Of a stretch of 58,247 nt of DNA, positions 9,245 through 19,187 are shown one piece after another. A program made the position numbers and the translations under genes. A model generated the notes under the pieces. It had not been told where the DNA came from and did no database searches. It worked only from the letters and a program-made list of their open reading frames with translations. Positions within the stretch are counted from its first letter, which is position 1; every line of letters starts with the position of its first letter. Source of the stretch: Oscillospiraceae bacterium (lineage in GTDB: Bacteria; Bacillota; Clostridia; Oscillospirales; Ruminococcaceae); the NCBI GenBank assembly GCA_003512525.1, contig DOQG01000027.1:1-58247 (forward strand), read 5' to 3'.

Positions 9245-9781
9245 ATGGTAAAGACAAAAAATCTGACGCTTATCGTAACTGCGGCTGTGCTTGCCGCACT
9301 TACCTGTGTTGCGACAATGGTGGTGCAGATACCTATGCCGCTTACAAAGGGCTATGTAAACTTTGGTGACGTACTTGTACTTACATCTGCATGGCTTTTA
9401 GGCTCGCCGTGGGGCATTGCGGCGGCAGGCATAGGCTCTGCGATGGCGGATCTGCTTACAGGTTATGCTTATTATGCACCGGCAACGCTGATAATAAAGG
9501 CGCTTATGGCAGCAGCGGCATTCTACATTGCAAAGAGCTTTATGAACAGTTCTTATATGAAGTCGCTTGTCGGTAAGATAATAGGCGGCGTAGTAGCTGA
9601 AATAATTATGGTTGCAGGCTACTACCTCTATGCGATCATTCTTTATGGCGATCCAATTGCGGCGGCATCAAGCATTTTCGGCAACGTGATCCAGGGTGCT
9701 GTAGGACTTATAGTCGGTGTGCTCCTGACCGTTGCGCTGGAAAAGGCAAGAGTGAAAAAAATGCTCGGTTTTGATAAGTAA
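9245..9781 (+). CDS. ECF transporter S component (vitamin uptake)
   Basis: Substrate-binding membrane subunit of an energy-coupling-factor importer. The 178 residues hold about five to six membrane segments, and the block YVNFGDVLVLTSAWLLGSPWG followed by GIGSAMADLLTGYAYYAPATLIIK is typical of the S-component family. The ATPase and T subunits are not nearby, as usual for group II ECF systems that share one EcfA-EcfT module. The vitamin cannot be read from the sequence. It starts 31 nt after the FlhB-like gene with an AAGAAAGAAGAGAAAGA ribosome site and is followed by a clear terminator. Confidence 0.85.
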   Translation: MVKTKNLTLIVTAAVLAALTCVATMVVQIPMPLTKGYVNFGDVLVLTSAWLLGSPWGIAAAGIGSAMADLLTGYAYYAPATLIIKALMAAAAFYIAKSFMNSSYMKSLVGKIIGGVVAEIIMVAGYYLYAIILYGDPIAAASSIFGNVIQGAVGLIVGVLLTVALEKARVKKMLGFDK

Positions 9782-9796
9782 ACATTCATTATAGTC

Positions 9797-9836
9797 AGGC
9801 GGCGAAGGTAATTATACCATTCGCCGCCATTTTTTG
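9797..9836 (+). terminator. Rho-independent terminator after the ECF S component
   Basis: GGCGGCGAA and TTCGCCGCC form a 9-bp stem around a 14-nt loop, followed by ATTTTTTG. It lies 16 nt after the stop codon. Confidence 0.85.
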
Positions 9837-9943
9837 ACCGTTCGTGCCATATTTGTTGAAATTCTCTTTACGGAATGTTAAAATTATATGATAGATAAGT
9901 AACGTATATCATTACTTGAAATTTCCCGGATAAGGAGAGACAA

Positions 9944-12900
9944 ATGAAAAGAACATTTTCAACCAGAATCATAGCCGGCATAGCAACATCTGCCGTGCTT
10001 GCAGTCGGCTCGCTGTCCTTTATGGCAATAAACGCAATTGCCGATGAAGCGGTGAGTTATTACGGACTGTCTGCAGACGGTACTGTTATAAGCGGAACGG
10101 TAACTAATTATACAAAGATAGCTTCTTCCGATACCGCATGGGGCATTGCCGGCAAAGAAACGTGGTATGTGGCTGACGGTAACATTGGTATCGGTACAAC
10201 AAATCCTCTGGATCTCAAAGGAAATGTAAATGTCATACTCAAGAACGGTGCAGAGATATTTGTATGGAACGGTATTGCCGGCACAGATGCAACAATAACC
10301 TTTTATAGTGAGAGTGAAAGTGCAAGCGGTGTTATTGGCTTTATCGGAGCGTACGGCGATGATGGCGAATGGGGTTCGACGGATAGCGGTTCCGTTAAGG
10401 CTAACGGAAAGAACGGTAATGACGGCAAAGTTGCGGTAAATGTTTCGTCGTTCACGGTTGCAGGCGGCACAGTAACTGTTATCGGCGGCAATGGCGGTAA
10501 AGGCGGCGATGCGGGTTATAACACTGACCACGATACAAATGAAAAGTATTACGGCATTGGGGGTAACGGCGGTAACGGCGGTGCGGCTATAACCGATAAT
10601 ACAAGGGTGTATCTTAATGGCGGCAGACTTAACGTTACAGCCGGCAGAGGTGGAGATGCGGGCGTAAATACGTACGCACCCGATGCAGAACGTGATAATT
10701 ATAAAGGCAAGCCGGGAAATAACGGAACATCTGTAAGCGGAATATACGCCGTAAACGGTATTCTCAATGTCAATAAGCTTGATGATTCCGATGCCGCCGA
10801 TACTTCTGGCGATTTTAAGCTTCTGTCTGTGAACGGTTACGAAAATGCAAAGCTCGATATAATCGGTAAAGGAACGGCGAAGGTAACCGACGGCACTGTT
10901 ATTGAAACCTACGGCGACATTTCCGTAGCAGGCACTCTGTCTGTTGACAACGGTACGATACTCACAAACGGCAGTATCACAAAAGCTGGCAGTGCGGCAC
11001 AGATAACAAAGACGAACGGCGGCGTTATCCGCAGGTTCACTCCTGCTTCCGGTACCGGATATACGCTGGATTATGCAAGCGGTAAGTGCATTGCGGAAAC
11101 CGGCTATAAAATAAAGCTGTCGGACGGAAATACTTTAACCGATGTTGCCGATGCCGACACAATAGTATCGGAATCAAACAGACTTAGTATTGTCCACATC
11201 GGTGACAGTGAAATAATAGATGACAGCGAGCCGCAAGTAAATGTAATGCCCTATTGCATAAAGGCAAATAATACGAATGAAACAACTGTAACGGACGGAA
11301 ATGTCTTTGCTATGAGAGGAGCTCCTTCAAGGTTTACGTTTGCTCTGAACGATCCGGATGAATACCGTTTCTCAGGCGTTAAGGTAACAGATATTGACGG
11401 TAATGCGATACCTGACAATATGTACACGTTTGACAGCACGACAGGCGAGTTCATCGCACTTTCGGTTGACCGCAACCTTATCGTAACTACAGACGCAAGT
11501 CTTAAAGATGTTGAAATATCTGTAACAGACAGTGAAAACAATCCTGTGTCAACTGTCGACTTCGGTACACATTTTGATAACGACAACCCGACAAAGACAG
11601 TAACGCTCAAGGTGAAAGTCACAGAGGGCGGTTCTATAGCAAAGTACAGAGTAGTAAAGGAATCCGATCTTAATAAAGCAAGCGGTGTCATAACTGACAC
11701 TTCTTCGTTCACAGTATCATACACTGCCGGCAATGAATGGGGTACTGCCGATGACGGCTCTTCAAAGATTGCAAAGGGTGAAACTGCAACATTCACAGTT
11801 AAGCCCGACAGCAATTTAGCCGCAGGAACTTATACCGAAGATTTTATCGTTATAACAGACAGAACCGCTTATGCGGATGCGTCGGCAGGCACTCAGGATA
11901 AGGCTCTGGCACGTTTCACGCTGACTTATAAGGTTGAACATGAGAGTGACGGCAATCTGCATTATTCCGATCTAACCGGACACTATAATCTTTGTAAGAA
12001 CTGTCAGGCAAAAATCAATAAAGTAAATCATACATTTGACATCAGAACTGTAAACGAAAACACGTTAGCTGCTCCTGCGGATTGTGTAAATCCTGCCAAG
12101 TATTTCTATTCGTGCGAATGCGGAGCGCACACAAATGACATGGCGCTGGTGTTTGAAAACGGCGATCCGAACGGTCACACATTTGGGGAGTGGGAAGCAG
12201 ATATCCCTGCAGGATGCCTTACATCGGGCAGAGATAAACGCAAGTGTTCTGTGTGCGAATATGAAGAAACACGCGAAATCGAGCCGACAGGTCATATATG
12301 GGAAGACGACTTTACGATTGACATTAAGCCCGGTTGTACCGAAAAGGGATCAAAGTCTGTGCATTGCTCAAAATGTGATGAGAAAAAGGACATTACCGAG
12401 GTACCCGCAAATGGTCATTCGTTCGGTGAATGGACAATACTCAATATGACAGACTGTACACAGGGCGGCGTACAGCAACATATATGTACAGAATGTGGCT
12501 TTACGGAGATCTCTGACATTCCGCCTCAGGAACATGTATGGGATGATGACTTTACGGTCGATTTAGCACCGACTTGTACGCAGAGTGGCTCAAAGTCGAT
12601 CCATTGCTCAAGCTGTGAAGCTGTAAAGGATATCACTGAGATCGAGCCGATAGATCATGTATTCACGGAATGGTCGGTAAGTTCTGATGCTACCTGCGTT
12701 GAAAAAGGACAAAAAACAAGGTCGTGCACAGAATGCGGTTACACTGAATATGATAGTACCGATATCGATTTAAATGCACATTTATGGGAAGATGATTTCA
12801 CGGTAGACAAAGAACCGACCTGTACAGCTGACGGTTCAAGATCTATCCATTGCTCACGGTGCAACGCAACTAAAGATTCAGAACCTATACCGGCTACAGC

Positions 12901-13624
12901 TCATCAGTACGGCGAGTGGAAAGTAGTCAAAAAAGCTACCTGCACAGAGAACGGCAAGCGTGTGCGTGAATGTGCAAACTGCGGAAAAAATGAAGAAGAT
13001 ATCATTCCTGCGGCTCATATATGGGATAAAAAGATAACTGTTGATAAAGAACCGACCTGTACCGAAGACGGTTCGCAGTCGATACATTGCACTCAGTGCA
13101 ATGCGCAAAAAGATATACAGAAGCTTTCTGCGAAAGGACACGACTGGTCGGAATGGAAGATAATAAAGAAGCCGACAACAGTTGAAAAGGGTGTCGAAGA
13201 GCGGCATTGTCAGGTGTGCGGAGTTGTTGAAAAAAATGAGCTTGATCTTATCAGAGATAACACTTCTGATAGTTCCGACAGCAAGCCTGAAACCCCGGAC
13301 AGCAAGCCCGAAACCCCGGGTTCGGATATCACTGAGTGGCATTGTGATGGCAGTCACCACTGGCATATCGATTTAAACGGAAACCGAATTGATTATGCAT
13401 ATCATGAGTTTGTATGGATAACAGATACCGAACCTTCAGGCACACAGCCCGGAATAGGTCACTATGTCTGCATTGCTTGTGATTATACCACATCGCCCGA
13501 GGAGTTTGGCAAGGACAGCCCCGAAACGGGTAGCGAATCGCTCGCACTGTGGATAGCGGCTGCATTTGTCGCAGGCGGTGTTGCACCGATAGCTCTTAAG
13601 ATAAAAAGCAAGAAGAGCAAGTAA
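9944..13624 (+). CDS. Wall-anchored surface protein with alternating CxxC repeats
   Basis: Function unknown. Residues 1-33 are a signal peptide. Residues about 60-270 are Gly/Asn-rich with repeated GGNGG motifs, suggesting a beta-solenoid; about 430-660 look Ig-like. From about 665 to 1110 two cysteine-repeat types alternate, H-x-W-x-DDFTVD-x-x-PTC...HCSxC and H-x-F-x-EW-x...RxCTECG, giving some twelve CxC/CxxC pairs that may bind metal or form disulfides. A Ser/Asp/Pro linker (SKPETPDSKPETPG) follows. The C-terminus has SPETGSESLALW, a hydrophobic segment and KSKKSK, a sortase sorting signal of the (S/N)PxTG kind. The ATG has AAGGAGAGA upstream. It is monocistronic between terminators. A role in adhesion is plausible but not shown. 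Confidence 0.82.
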   Translation: MKRTFSTRIIAGIATSAVLAVGSLSFMAINAIADEAVSYYGLSADGTVISGTVTNYTKIASSDTAWGIAGKETWYVADGNIGIGTTNPLDLKGNVNVILKNGAEIFVWNGIAGTDATITFYSESESASGVIGFIGAYGDDGEWGSTDSGSVKANGKNGNDGKVAVNVSSFTVAGGTVTVIGGNGGKGGDAGYNTDHDTNEKYYGIGGNGGNGGAAITDNTRVYLNGGRLNVTAGRGGDAGVNTYAPDAERDNYKGKPGNNGTSVSGIYAVNGILNVNKLDDSDAADTSGDFKLLSVNGYENAKLDIIGKGTAKVTDGTVIETYGDISVAGTLSVDNGTILTNGSITKAGSAAQITKTNGGVIRRFTPASGTGYTLDYASGKCIAETGYKIKLSDGNTLTDVADADTIVSESNRLSIVHIGDSEIIDDSEPQVNVMPYCIKANNTNETTVTDGNVFAMRGAPSRFTFALNDPDEYRFSGVKVTDIDGNAIPDNMYTFDSTTGEFIALSVDRNLIVTTDASLKDVEISVTDSENNPVSTVDFGTHFDNDNPTKTVTLKVKVTEGGSIAKYRVVKESDLNKASGVITDTSSFTVSYTAGNEWGTADDGSSKIAKGETATFTVKPDSNLAAGTYTEDFIVITDRTAYADASAGTQDKALARFTLTYKVEHESDGNLHYSDLTGHYNLCKNCQAKINKVNHTFDIRTVNENTLAAPADCVNPAKYFYSCECGAHTNDMALVFENGDPNGHTFGEWEADIPAGCLTSGRDKRKCSVCEYEETREIEPTGHIWEDDFTIDIKPGCTEKGSKSVHCSKCDEKKDITEVPANGHSFGEWTILNMTDCTQGGVQQHICTECGFTEISDIPPQEHVWDDDFTVDLAPTCTQSGSKSIHCSSCEAVKDITEIEPIDHVFTEWSVSSDATCVEKGQKTRSCTECGYTEYDSTDIDLNAHLWEDDFTVDKEPTCTADGSRSIHCSRCNATKDSEPIPATAHQYGEWKVVKKATCTENGKRVRECANCGKNEEDIIPAAHIWDKKITVDKEPTCTEDGSQSIHCTQCNAQKDIQKLSAKGHDWSEWKIIKKPTTVEKGVEERHCQVCGVVEKNELDLIRDNTSDSSDSKPETPDSKPETPGSDITEWHCDGSHHWHIDLNGNRIDYAYHEFVWITDTEPSGTQPGIGHYVCIACDYTTSPEEFGKDSPETGSESLALWIAAAFVAGGVAPIALKIKSKKSK

Positions 13625-13643
13625 ATAAAAGTTCAGAATGAAT

Positions 13644-13678
13644 ATAAGGGCAGACGCGTGTTCTGCCCTTATTGTTAT
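13644..13678 (+). terminator. Terminator after the surface protein gene
   Basis: ATAAGGGCAGA and TCTGCCCTTAT form an 11-bp stem with a 7-nt loop, followed by TGTTATAT. It lies 19 nt after the stop. Confidence 0.75.
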
Positions 13679-13684
13679 ATCTGC

Positions 13685-13725
13685 AAAAAAATGCACCCTG
13701 CAAGTTTTTTTACCTTGCAGGGTGC
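13685..13725 (-). terminator. Terminator after purL
   Basis: On the reverse strand GCACCCTGCAAG and CTTGCAGGGTGC form a perfect 12-bp stem around nine bases, followed by ATTTTTTTG. It ends the leftward purL transcript 21 nt after its stop and faces the terminator of the surface protein gene. Confidence 0.9.
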
Positions 13726-13746
13726 TGTATTTATGCGGTTTTGCAA

Positions 13747-16700
13747 TTAAAGTCTGAAGTAGTCAACACCGCCCTTGAACAGTAACTGTTCCTTGTTGCC
13801 GTCAACGTTCACGCAGGTGTCGGTGCTTATACGCTCTGTGTGTCCCATCTTACCGAGTACACGACCGTCAGGAGAAATGATACCTTCGATAGCGCACATT
13901 GAGCTGTTGGGGTTATAAGCCAGCTCCATTGTAGGTTCGCCGTTCAGATCAACATACTGAGTAGCAATCTGACCGTTTTCTATGAGCTTTGCTATAACCT
14001 CATCGCTTGCTACAAAACGTCCTTCACCGTGAGAGATCGGTATATTGTAAACTTCACCGACCTTGCAATGCATAAGCCACGGTGACTTATTTGTGCAGAT
14101 CTTTGTAAGAGCAAGCTGTGACTGGTGTCTGCCTATTGTATTATATGTAAGTGTGGGACTTTCGCCTGACAGAGGAACTATCTTGCCGAAAGGCACAAGA
14201 CCGAGCTTGATAAGAGCCTGGAAGCCGTTACATATACCTATCATAAGACCGTCACGGGCATAAAGCATATTCTCGACAGCGTCCTTGATCTTGGGGTTGC
14301 GGAAGAACGCATTGATGAACTTCGCCGAGCCCTCGGGTTCGTCACCGCCAGAGAAGCCGCCGGGAACGGCGATCATCTGACTGCCGTCAATTCTCTTTGC
14401 AAATTCGTTTACACTGTCTTCCATATTTTTTGCAGAAAGGTTTCTGATAACGAATATCTCAGCCTCACCGCCGTATCTGTTGAATGCGGCAGCCATATCG
14501 TATTCGCAGTTTGTGCCGGGGAATACGGGGATAAGTACCTTAGGCTTTGCGATAGTGCCGGGAGCCTTGTTTGTGAGAAGATCGCAGCCCTTGTCATAAG
14601 CAACCGATACGGGCCTCAGCATTTCGGGGAGCGAATTCTTGAAGATAGGCTCAAGAACAGCGTCATATTTCTTTTCAAGCTCTGCAATGTCAAGTTTAAC
14701 ATCGCCTGCTGTGATCGTATAATCGCTTACCGTTTCGCCGATAAGCTCTGCACCGTCAATCGCACTCTTGGCTTCGATGACGAATGCACCATAGTGCAGA
14801 CCAAACAGCTTTTCATCATCCATAGCTTTAAGCTTCGCACCTATTCTGTTACCGAGTGACATCTTGAAGATACCTTCTGCAATACCGCCGTGAGCCATGG
14901 TCCATACCGAAAGGGCAGTGCCGTCTGCAATTGCCTTTTCGACTGTTGCGAATACCTTCTTCACGCTGTCAAAGTCAGGCATACCGTTCTCGTCATATGC
15001 AGGCTCAATGTAGTAGATATCACTGCATGGAAGCTTGAACTCGGCAGAAATTATCTTGTCTGACTTAGCAGTTGAAACTGCGAATGAAACGAGCGTGGGC
15101 GGAACATCTATATGCTCAAACGTACCCGACATTGAGTCCTTACCGCCGATAGCGCCGCTTGAAAGCGCGATCTGAGCCTTATATGCACCGAGAAGTGCGG
15201 CAAAAGGCTTGCCCCAGCGCTCAGGGTCGCCCTGTGTACGCTCAAAGTATTCCTGGAATGTGAGCCAGCACTTTTCGCTCTTACCGCCTGCGGCTACTAC
15301 CTTAGCCATACTTTCAACAACTGCGAGAGCGGCGGCGTGATAAGGCGACTGACGGCTTACAAAAGGATCAAAGCCCCATGCCATTATAGATGCCGTCTTT
15401 GTATTGCCCGAAAGCACGGGAAGCTTTGCAGCCATAGCCTGTACAGGTGTCTGCTGTGTCTTGCCGGAATAAGGCATAAGAACAGTACCTGCGCCGATCG
15501 TTGAGTCAAAGCGCTGTACAAGACCCTTCTGTGAGCATACGTTAAGGTCGGTAACGAGCTTTTCCCATTCTTCCTTGGTGTTGTGTCTGCCTGTCGAATA
15601 GCTTACAGTGGGAGCGGGAACGTATATATCCGTGTGCTTTTCCGCACCGTTTGAATTTAAAAATTCTCTTGAAATATCGCAGATAGTCTTGCCGTTCCAG
15701 TTCATCTTAAGTCTGGGGTTTTCGGTAACTACCGCAACGGGAGTAGCCTCAAGGTTTTCCTTGCCTGCAAGAGCGATGAACTTGTCAACGTCGTTCTTGT
15801 CAACTACAACTGCCATTCTTTCCTGTGACTCTGAGATAGCAAGCTCTGTGCCGTCAAGACCGTCATACTTCTTGGGAACTGCGTTAAGGTCGATTTCAAG
15901 ACCGTCTGCAAGCTCGCCTATAGCAACGGAAACGCCGCCTGCACCGAAGTCGTTGCAACGCTTGATAAGCTTTGTTGCGTTCTTGTCACGGAATAATCTC
16001 TGGAGCTTTCTTTCCTCGGGAGCGTTACCCTTCTGAACCTCAGCACCGCAGGTTTCGAGCGATTCTACGCTGTGCGACTTTGATGAGCCGGTAGCGCCGC
16101 CGCAACCGTCACGACCTGTTCTGCCGCCGAGCAGAATGATTATGTCACCGGGGACGGGACGTTCACGGACAACGTTCTCTGCGGGAGCTGCACCGATAAC
16201 AGCGCCGATCTCCATACGCTTTGCCATATATCCGGGGTCATATATCTCGGCAACGTGACCTGTTGCAAGACCGATCTGGTTACCGTATGACGAATAGCCC
16301 TGTGCGGCTGTTGTCGTTATCTTTCTCGGAGGGAGCTTGCCGGGGATCGTCTTGTCAACAGGGAGCAGGGGATCCGAAGCACCTGTTACACGCATAGCCT
16401 GATAAACGTAAGAGCGGCCCGAAAGCGGATCTCTTATAGCACCGCCGAGGCAGGTTGCCGCACCACCGAAAGGTTCAATCTCGGTGGGGTGGTTGTGAGT
16501 TTCGTTCTTGAACATAAGAAGCCACTGCTCGTCCTTGCCGTCAACATCAACGGTTATTTTTACGGAGCAGGCGTTGATTTCTTCACTCTCGTCAAGGTCG
16601 GGGAGCAGACCGTCTTTTTTCAGCTTTCTTACAGCCGCAGTCGCAATATCCATAAGGCAGACAGGCTTTGCGCTTCTGCCGAGCTCTTCCTTGTCGAGCT

Positions 16701-17454
16701 TGTATTCCTTGTATGTTTCGGCAATGTACGGAGCGTCTATTGTCGCATTGTCGATTATTGTTCCGAATGTCGTATGGCGGCAGTGATCCGACCAGTATGT
16801 GTCGATCATTCTGATTTCGGTAAGGGTAGGATCTCTCTGCTCCTTCTTGAAATATTCCTGACAGAACTTTATATCGCCAAGATCCATAGCAAGCGCATAT
16901 TTCTTGATAAACTCGGCAAGCTCATCCTCCGAAAGTTCTATAAATCCGTCAAGAACCGCAACGTCCTTAGGTATATCGTACTTTACGTCGAGCGTTTCGT
17001 ACTGTTCAAAGCCGCACTCTCTTGCTTCTACAGCGTTTATGAGATAGTGCTTTATCTTGGCAAAATCCTCGTCGGTAACATCGCCCTTTAAAATGTACAG
17101 CTTAGCGTATTTTACTGTCGGACGTTCGCCCTGACACAGCATCTGGATACACTGAGCGGCAGAGTCTGCTCTCTGATCGAACTGACCGGGTAAGAACTCT
17201 GTTGCAAACATCTTTTCATCAGCCTTGATTTCGGGCAGTGAATAATAAACATCGTCAACAGGCGGCTCTGAGAATACAGTGGGAGTAGCCTTTTCAAAGT
17301 TCTCCTTTGTGATACCCTCTGCATCGTAACGGTTTACGATACGGACATCCTTGATGCCCTTGATCTGAAGTGCGGTTTTAAGGTCAGAGAGAACAGCCTT
17401 TCCCTCGACTGCAAACTGCGGCTTCTTTTCCACATAAATGCGATAAACTGACAT
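13747..17454 (-). CDS. purL: Phosphoribosylformylglycinamidine synthase, single-chain PurL
   Basis: Converts FGAR, glutamine and ATP to FGAM in purine synthesis. The 1235-residue protein fuses the synthase (two AIRS-like halves) with a C-terminal glutaminase, so no separate PurQ or PurS is needed. Seen here: FKNETHNHPTEIEPFGGAATCLGGAIRDPLSGR in the first ATP/FGAR half; PKVLIPVFPGTNCEYD and the nucleophile Cys in MIGICNGFQAL in the glutaminase; and HGEGRF with the catalytic His near the end. Start ATG with GGAGGAAGTTT directly upstream. It stands alone with its own promoter and terminator, so it is separate from any pur operon. Confidence 0.97.
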   Translation of the reverse strand: MSVYRIYVEKKPQFAVEGKAVLSDLKTALQIKGIKDVRIVNRYDAEGITKENFEKATPTVFSEPPVDDVYYSLPEIKADEKMFATEFLPGQFDQRADSAAQCIQMLCQGERPTVKYAKLYILKGDVTDEDFAKIKHYLINAVEARECGFEQYETLDVKYDIPKDVAVLDGFIELSEDELAEFIKKYALAMDLGDIKFCQEYFKKEQRDPTLTEIRMIDTYWSDHCRHTTFGTIIDNATIDAPYIAETYKEYKLDKEELGRSAKPVCLMDIATAAVRKLKKDGLLPDLDESEEINACSVKITVDVDGKDEQWLLMFKNETHNHPTEIEPFGGAATCLGGAIRDPLSGRSYVYQAMRVTGASDPLLPVDKTIPGKLPPRKITTTAAQGYSSYGNQIGLATGHVAEIYDPGYMAKRMEIGAVIGAAPAENVVRERPVPGDIIILLGGRTGRDGCGGATGSSKSHSVESLETCGAEVQKGNAPEERKLQRLFRDKNATKLIKRCNDFGAGGVSVAIGELADGLEIDLNAVPKKYDGLDGTELAISESQERMAVVVDKNDVDKFIALAGKENLEATPVAVVTENPRLKMNWNGKTICDISREFLNSNGAEKHTDIYVPAPTVSYSTGRHNTKEEWEKLVTDLNVCSQKGLVQRFDSTIGAGTVLMPYSGKTQQTPVQAMAAKLPVLSGNTKTASIMAWGFDPFVSRQSPYHAAALAVVESMAKVVAAGGKSEKCWLTFQEYFERTQGDPERWGKPFAALLGAYKAQIALSSGAIGGKDSMSGTFEHIDVPPTLVSFAVSTAKSDKIISAEFKLPCSDIYYIEPAYDENGMPDFDSVKKVFATVEKAIADGTALSVWTMAHGGIAEGIFKMSLGNRIGAKLKAMDDEKLFGLHYGAFVIEAKSAIDGAELIGETVSDYTITAGDVKLDIAELEKKYDAVLEPIFKNSLPEMLRPVSVAYDKGCDLLTNKAPGTIAKPKVLIPVFPGTNCEYDMAAAFNRYGGEAEIFVIRNLSAKNMEDSVNEFAKRIDGSQMIAVPGGFSGGDEPEGSAKFINAFFRNPKIKDAVENMLYARDGLMIGICNGFQALIKLGLVPFGKIVPLSGESPTLTYNTIGRHQSQLALTKICTNKSPWLMHCKVGEVYNIPISHGEGRFVASDEVIAKLIENGQIATQYVDLNGEPTMELAYNPNSSMCAIEGIISPDGRVLGKMGHTERISTDTCVNVDGNKEQLLFKGGVDYFRL

Positions 17455-17535
17455 AAACTTCCTCCGTCATTTTATTGTAAGCGTGCCATAGGCTTATAAA
17501 GCGTACTATAAGCACGAAACTATCAATACCTTTTA
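17455..17535 (-). promoter_or_regulatory. Structured 5' leader of purL
   Basis: Between the -10 box and the purL ribosome site the transcript can form CTTATA-GTACGCTT-TATAAG flanked by GTGC and GCAC. It matches no riboswitch class known to me. It may stabilise the mRNA or influence translation. Confidence 0.3.
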
Positions 17536-17564
17536 ATTATACTACAATATCTGCCCGATTACAA
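17536..17564 (-). promoter_or_regulatory. purL promoter inside the mtaB 3' end
   Basis: On the reverse strand TTGTAA, 17 bases, TATAAT. The -35 box overlaps the last codons and stop of the upstream mtaB gene, so purL has a private promoter despite following mtaB. Confidence 0.75.
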
Positions 17565-18890
17565 GCATTTTATTTCTTTGCCGACACAAAAATCACTGCC
17601 TGACGCTTCGGTAATTTGTACAGTAATTATATCCTGCTTTTTTGCGTCACTGCCGTAGATGCGTACAGGGACATATTGCGGAGTAAGTCCGTTTGCATAT
17701 TCCTCGCTTTCTCTGCGCTGAATAAGCACCCTTTCCGTTTTTCCCACATTTGAGCGGAAGTACGCTTCTTTAAGCTCATTAGCAAGCTTGCTCATAGCAT
17801 GATATCTCTTTACCGCAACATCGTGCGGAACATGGTCTGTGCGCTTTGCCGCTGCAGTACCCTCTCTTATAGAGTAGGTAAAGACGTGCATTGCCGCAAA
17901 GCCGACTTTTCTTACAAACTCGCACGACTCCTCAAATTCTTTGTCCGTTTCGCCCGCAAATCCTACCATAATATCGGTAGTTATAGCACAGTCCGGGAAC
18001 GCTTTTCTAAGCCTTACGACTATATCGTAATATTCATCGGGCGTATAGTGCCTGTTCATACGCTTTAACGTAGCGGCACTTCCTGACTGGAGCGACAGGT
18101 GAAAATGCGGGCAGAGCTTCTTCTGTGCCGCCATTCTTGCTATGTCCTCATCTGTCAGTAGCTCCGGTTCGAGCGATGACAACCGCACACGTTCGACACC
18201 GTCCACCGAGCATACCGCTTCTATTGCGTCCGCAAGCCTCAACCCGTTATCCTGACCGTAGCAGGAAAGATTGATGCCGACAAGCACCATTTCCTTATGA
18301 CCGCACGAAACCTGAAACCTTGTTTCTTCAATTATATCCTGCAAAGGGCGTGACCTTACAGAGCCTCTTGCTGTGGGGATTATGCAGTAACTGCAAAACC
18401 TGTCACAGCCGTCCTCAATCTTTATAAACGCTCTCGTCTTGCCCATATCGGCGTTTTTCTGCTTTTCATATTGCTTTTTAACGGGTCTTGGCGGTATGGC
18501 TACCTGTTTTACATTGTTGCCGGTAAATATGTCTATCATATCGGCAAGACTTTCCTTGTGCTCTGTACCTGTTACGATATCTGCCGACAGCTTCGCCGCA
18601 GTTTCGGGAAAAGCCTGCGGGAAGCAGCCCGTCAGCACGACTGTCTTCATAGGGTCGCGGCTTTTTATCCTATTTATCAGCTGTTTTGCTTTTTTATCGC
18701 TGTTTTCCGTCACCGAACAACTGTTTATTATAACGATATCTGCCGTAAAAATATCGTCGGTTTTCTTGTATCCGTGTTCGTCCATAGCTTTTGCTATCAA
18801 AGCGCTTTCGTATTGGTTGACTTTACAGCCGAAGGTCTGTACGGTATATCTGATAATATCACTTCCATAATAAATTGTGGTAAGTTTCAC
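17559..18890 (-). CDS. mtaB: tRNA methylthiotransferase MtaB
   Basis: Radical-SAM enzyme that adds a methylthio group to t6A37 of tRNAs reading ANN codons. The N-domain opens with VQTFGCKVNQYES, diagnostic of MtaB rather than MiaB; the radical-SAM cluster motif is CDRFCSYC (CxxxCxxC) near residue 160; a TRAM-like beta domain ends the protein. The start is a GTG at 18890 with GGGAG ten bases upstream; no ATG fits in this frame before the conserved block. It has a consensus promoter upstream. Confidence 0.94.
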   Translation of the reverse strand: MKLTTIYYGSDIIRYTVQTFGCKVNQYESALIAKAMDEHGYKKTDDIFTADIVIINSCSVTENSDKKAKQLINRIKSRDPMKTVVLTGCFPQAFPETAAKLSADIVTGTEHKESLADMIDIFTGNNVKQVAIPPRPVKKQYEKQKNADMGKTRAFIKIEDGCDRFCSYCIIPTARGSVRSRPLQDIIEETRFQVSCGHKEMVLVGINLSCYGQDNGLRLADAIEAVCSVDGVERVRLSSLEPELLTDEDIARMAAQKKLCPHFHLSLQSGSAATLKRMNRHYTPDEYYDIVVRLRKAFPDCAITTDIMVGFAGETDKEFEESCEFVRKVGFAAMHVFTYSIREGTAAAKRTDHVPHDVAVKRYHAMSKLANELKEAYFRSNVGKTERVLIQRRESEEYANGLTPQYVPVRIYGSDAKKQDIITVQITEASGSDFCVGKEIKCL

Positions 18891-18914
18891 TAAAAGTAAA
18901 CTCCCGACTGCTTA

Positions 18915-18943
18915 ATTATACTTTATTATTACGAATTTTGCAA
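18915..18943 (-). promoter_or_regulatory. mtaB promoter
   Basis: Reverse-strand TTGCAA, 17 bases, TATAAT, 25 nt before the GTG start. Confidence 0.75.
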
Positions 18944-18972
18944 GTTGTGGCGTGTTTTTGACAATAATACTC

Positions 18973-19000
18973 TTGACCGCTGTGTGAAATGTGCTATTAT
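18973..19000 (+). promoter_or_regulatory. Upstream promoter of the HPr-like gene
   Basis: TTGACC, 16 bases, TATTAT. It lies back to back with the mtaB promoter and would give a leader of about 180 nt, which crosses the second promoter at 19111. Confidence 0.55.
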
Positions 19001-19110
19001 ATAGTTGTAAGAAGCGATAAGCTCTTACATAATTAAGGCGGAAAAAGGGAAATCAGGCTAACGGTCACCTCTCCGATTGAAAAATTTAAGTAAATTCAGT
19101 TTAAAAGCAA

Positions 19111-19139
19111 TTGACAACCGCCTTACATTTTGGTAAAAT
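19111..19139 (+). promoter_or_regulatory. Proximal promoter of the HPr-like gene
   Basis: TTGACA, 17 bases, TAAAAT: a full consensus -35 and near-consensus -10, about 49 nt upstream of the ATG. The strength suggests a highly expressed small protein. Confidence 0.8.
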
Positions 19140-19187
19140 GAAATCAATCGGACAGGAAAGCCGAAAAATGAAAGGTAGGTTTTTTGT

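Noticed and set aside
17455..17535. Purine or tetrahydrofolate riboswitch upstream of purL
   Set aside because: Only a short hairpin is visible; none of the conserved core sequences of these classes is present.
19007..19110. Stand-alone small RNA between the two HPr-like promoters
   Set aside because: No terminator hairpin with a T-run lies between the promoters, so it is more simply the leader of the longer transcript.
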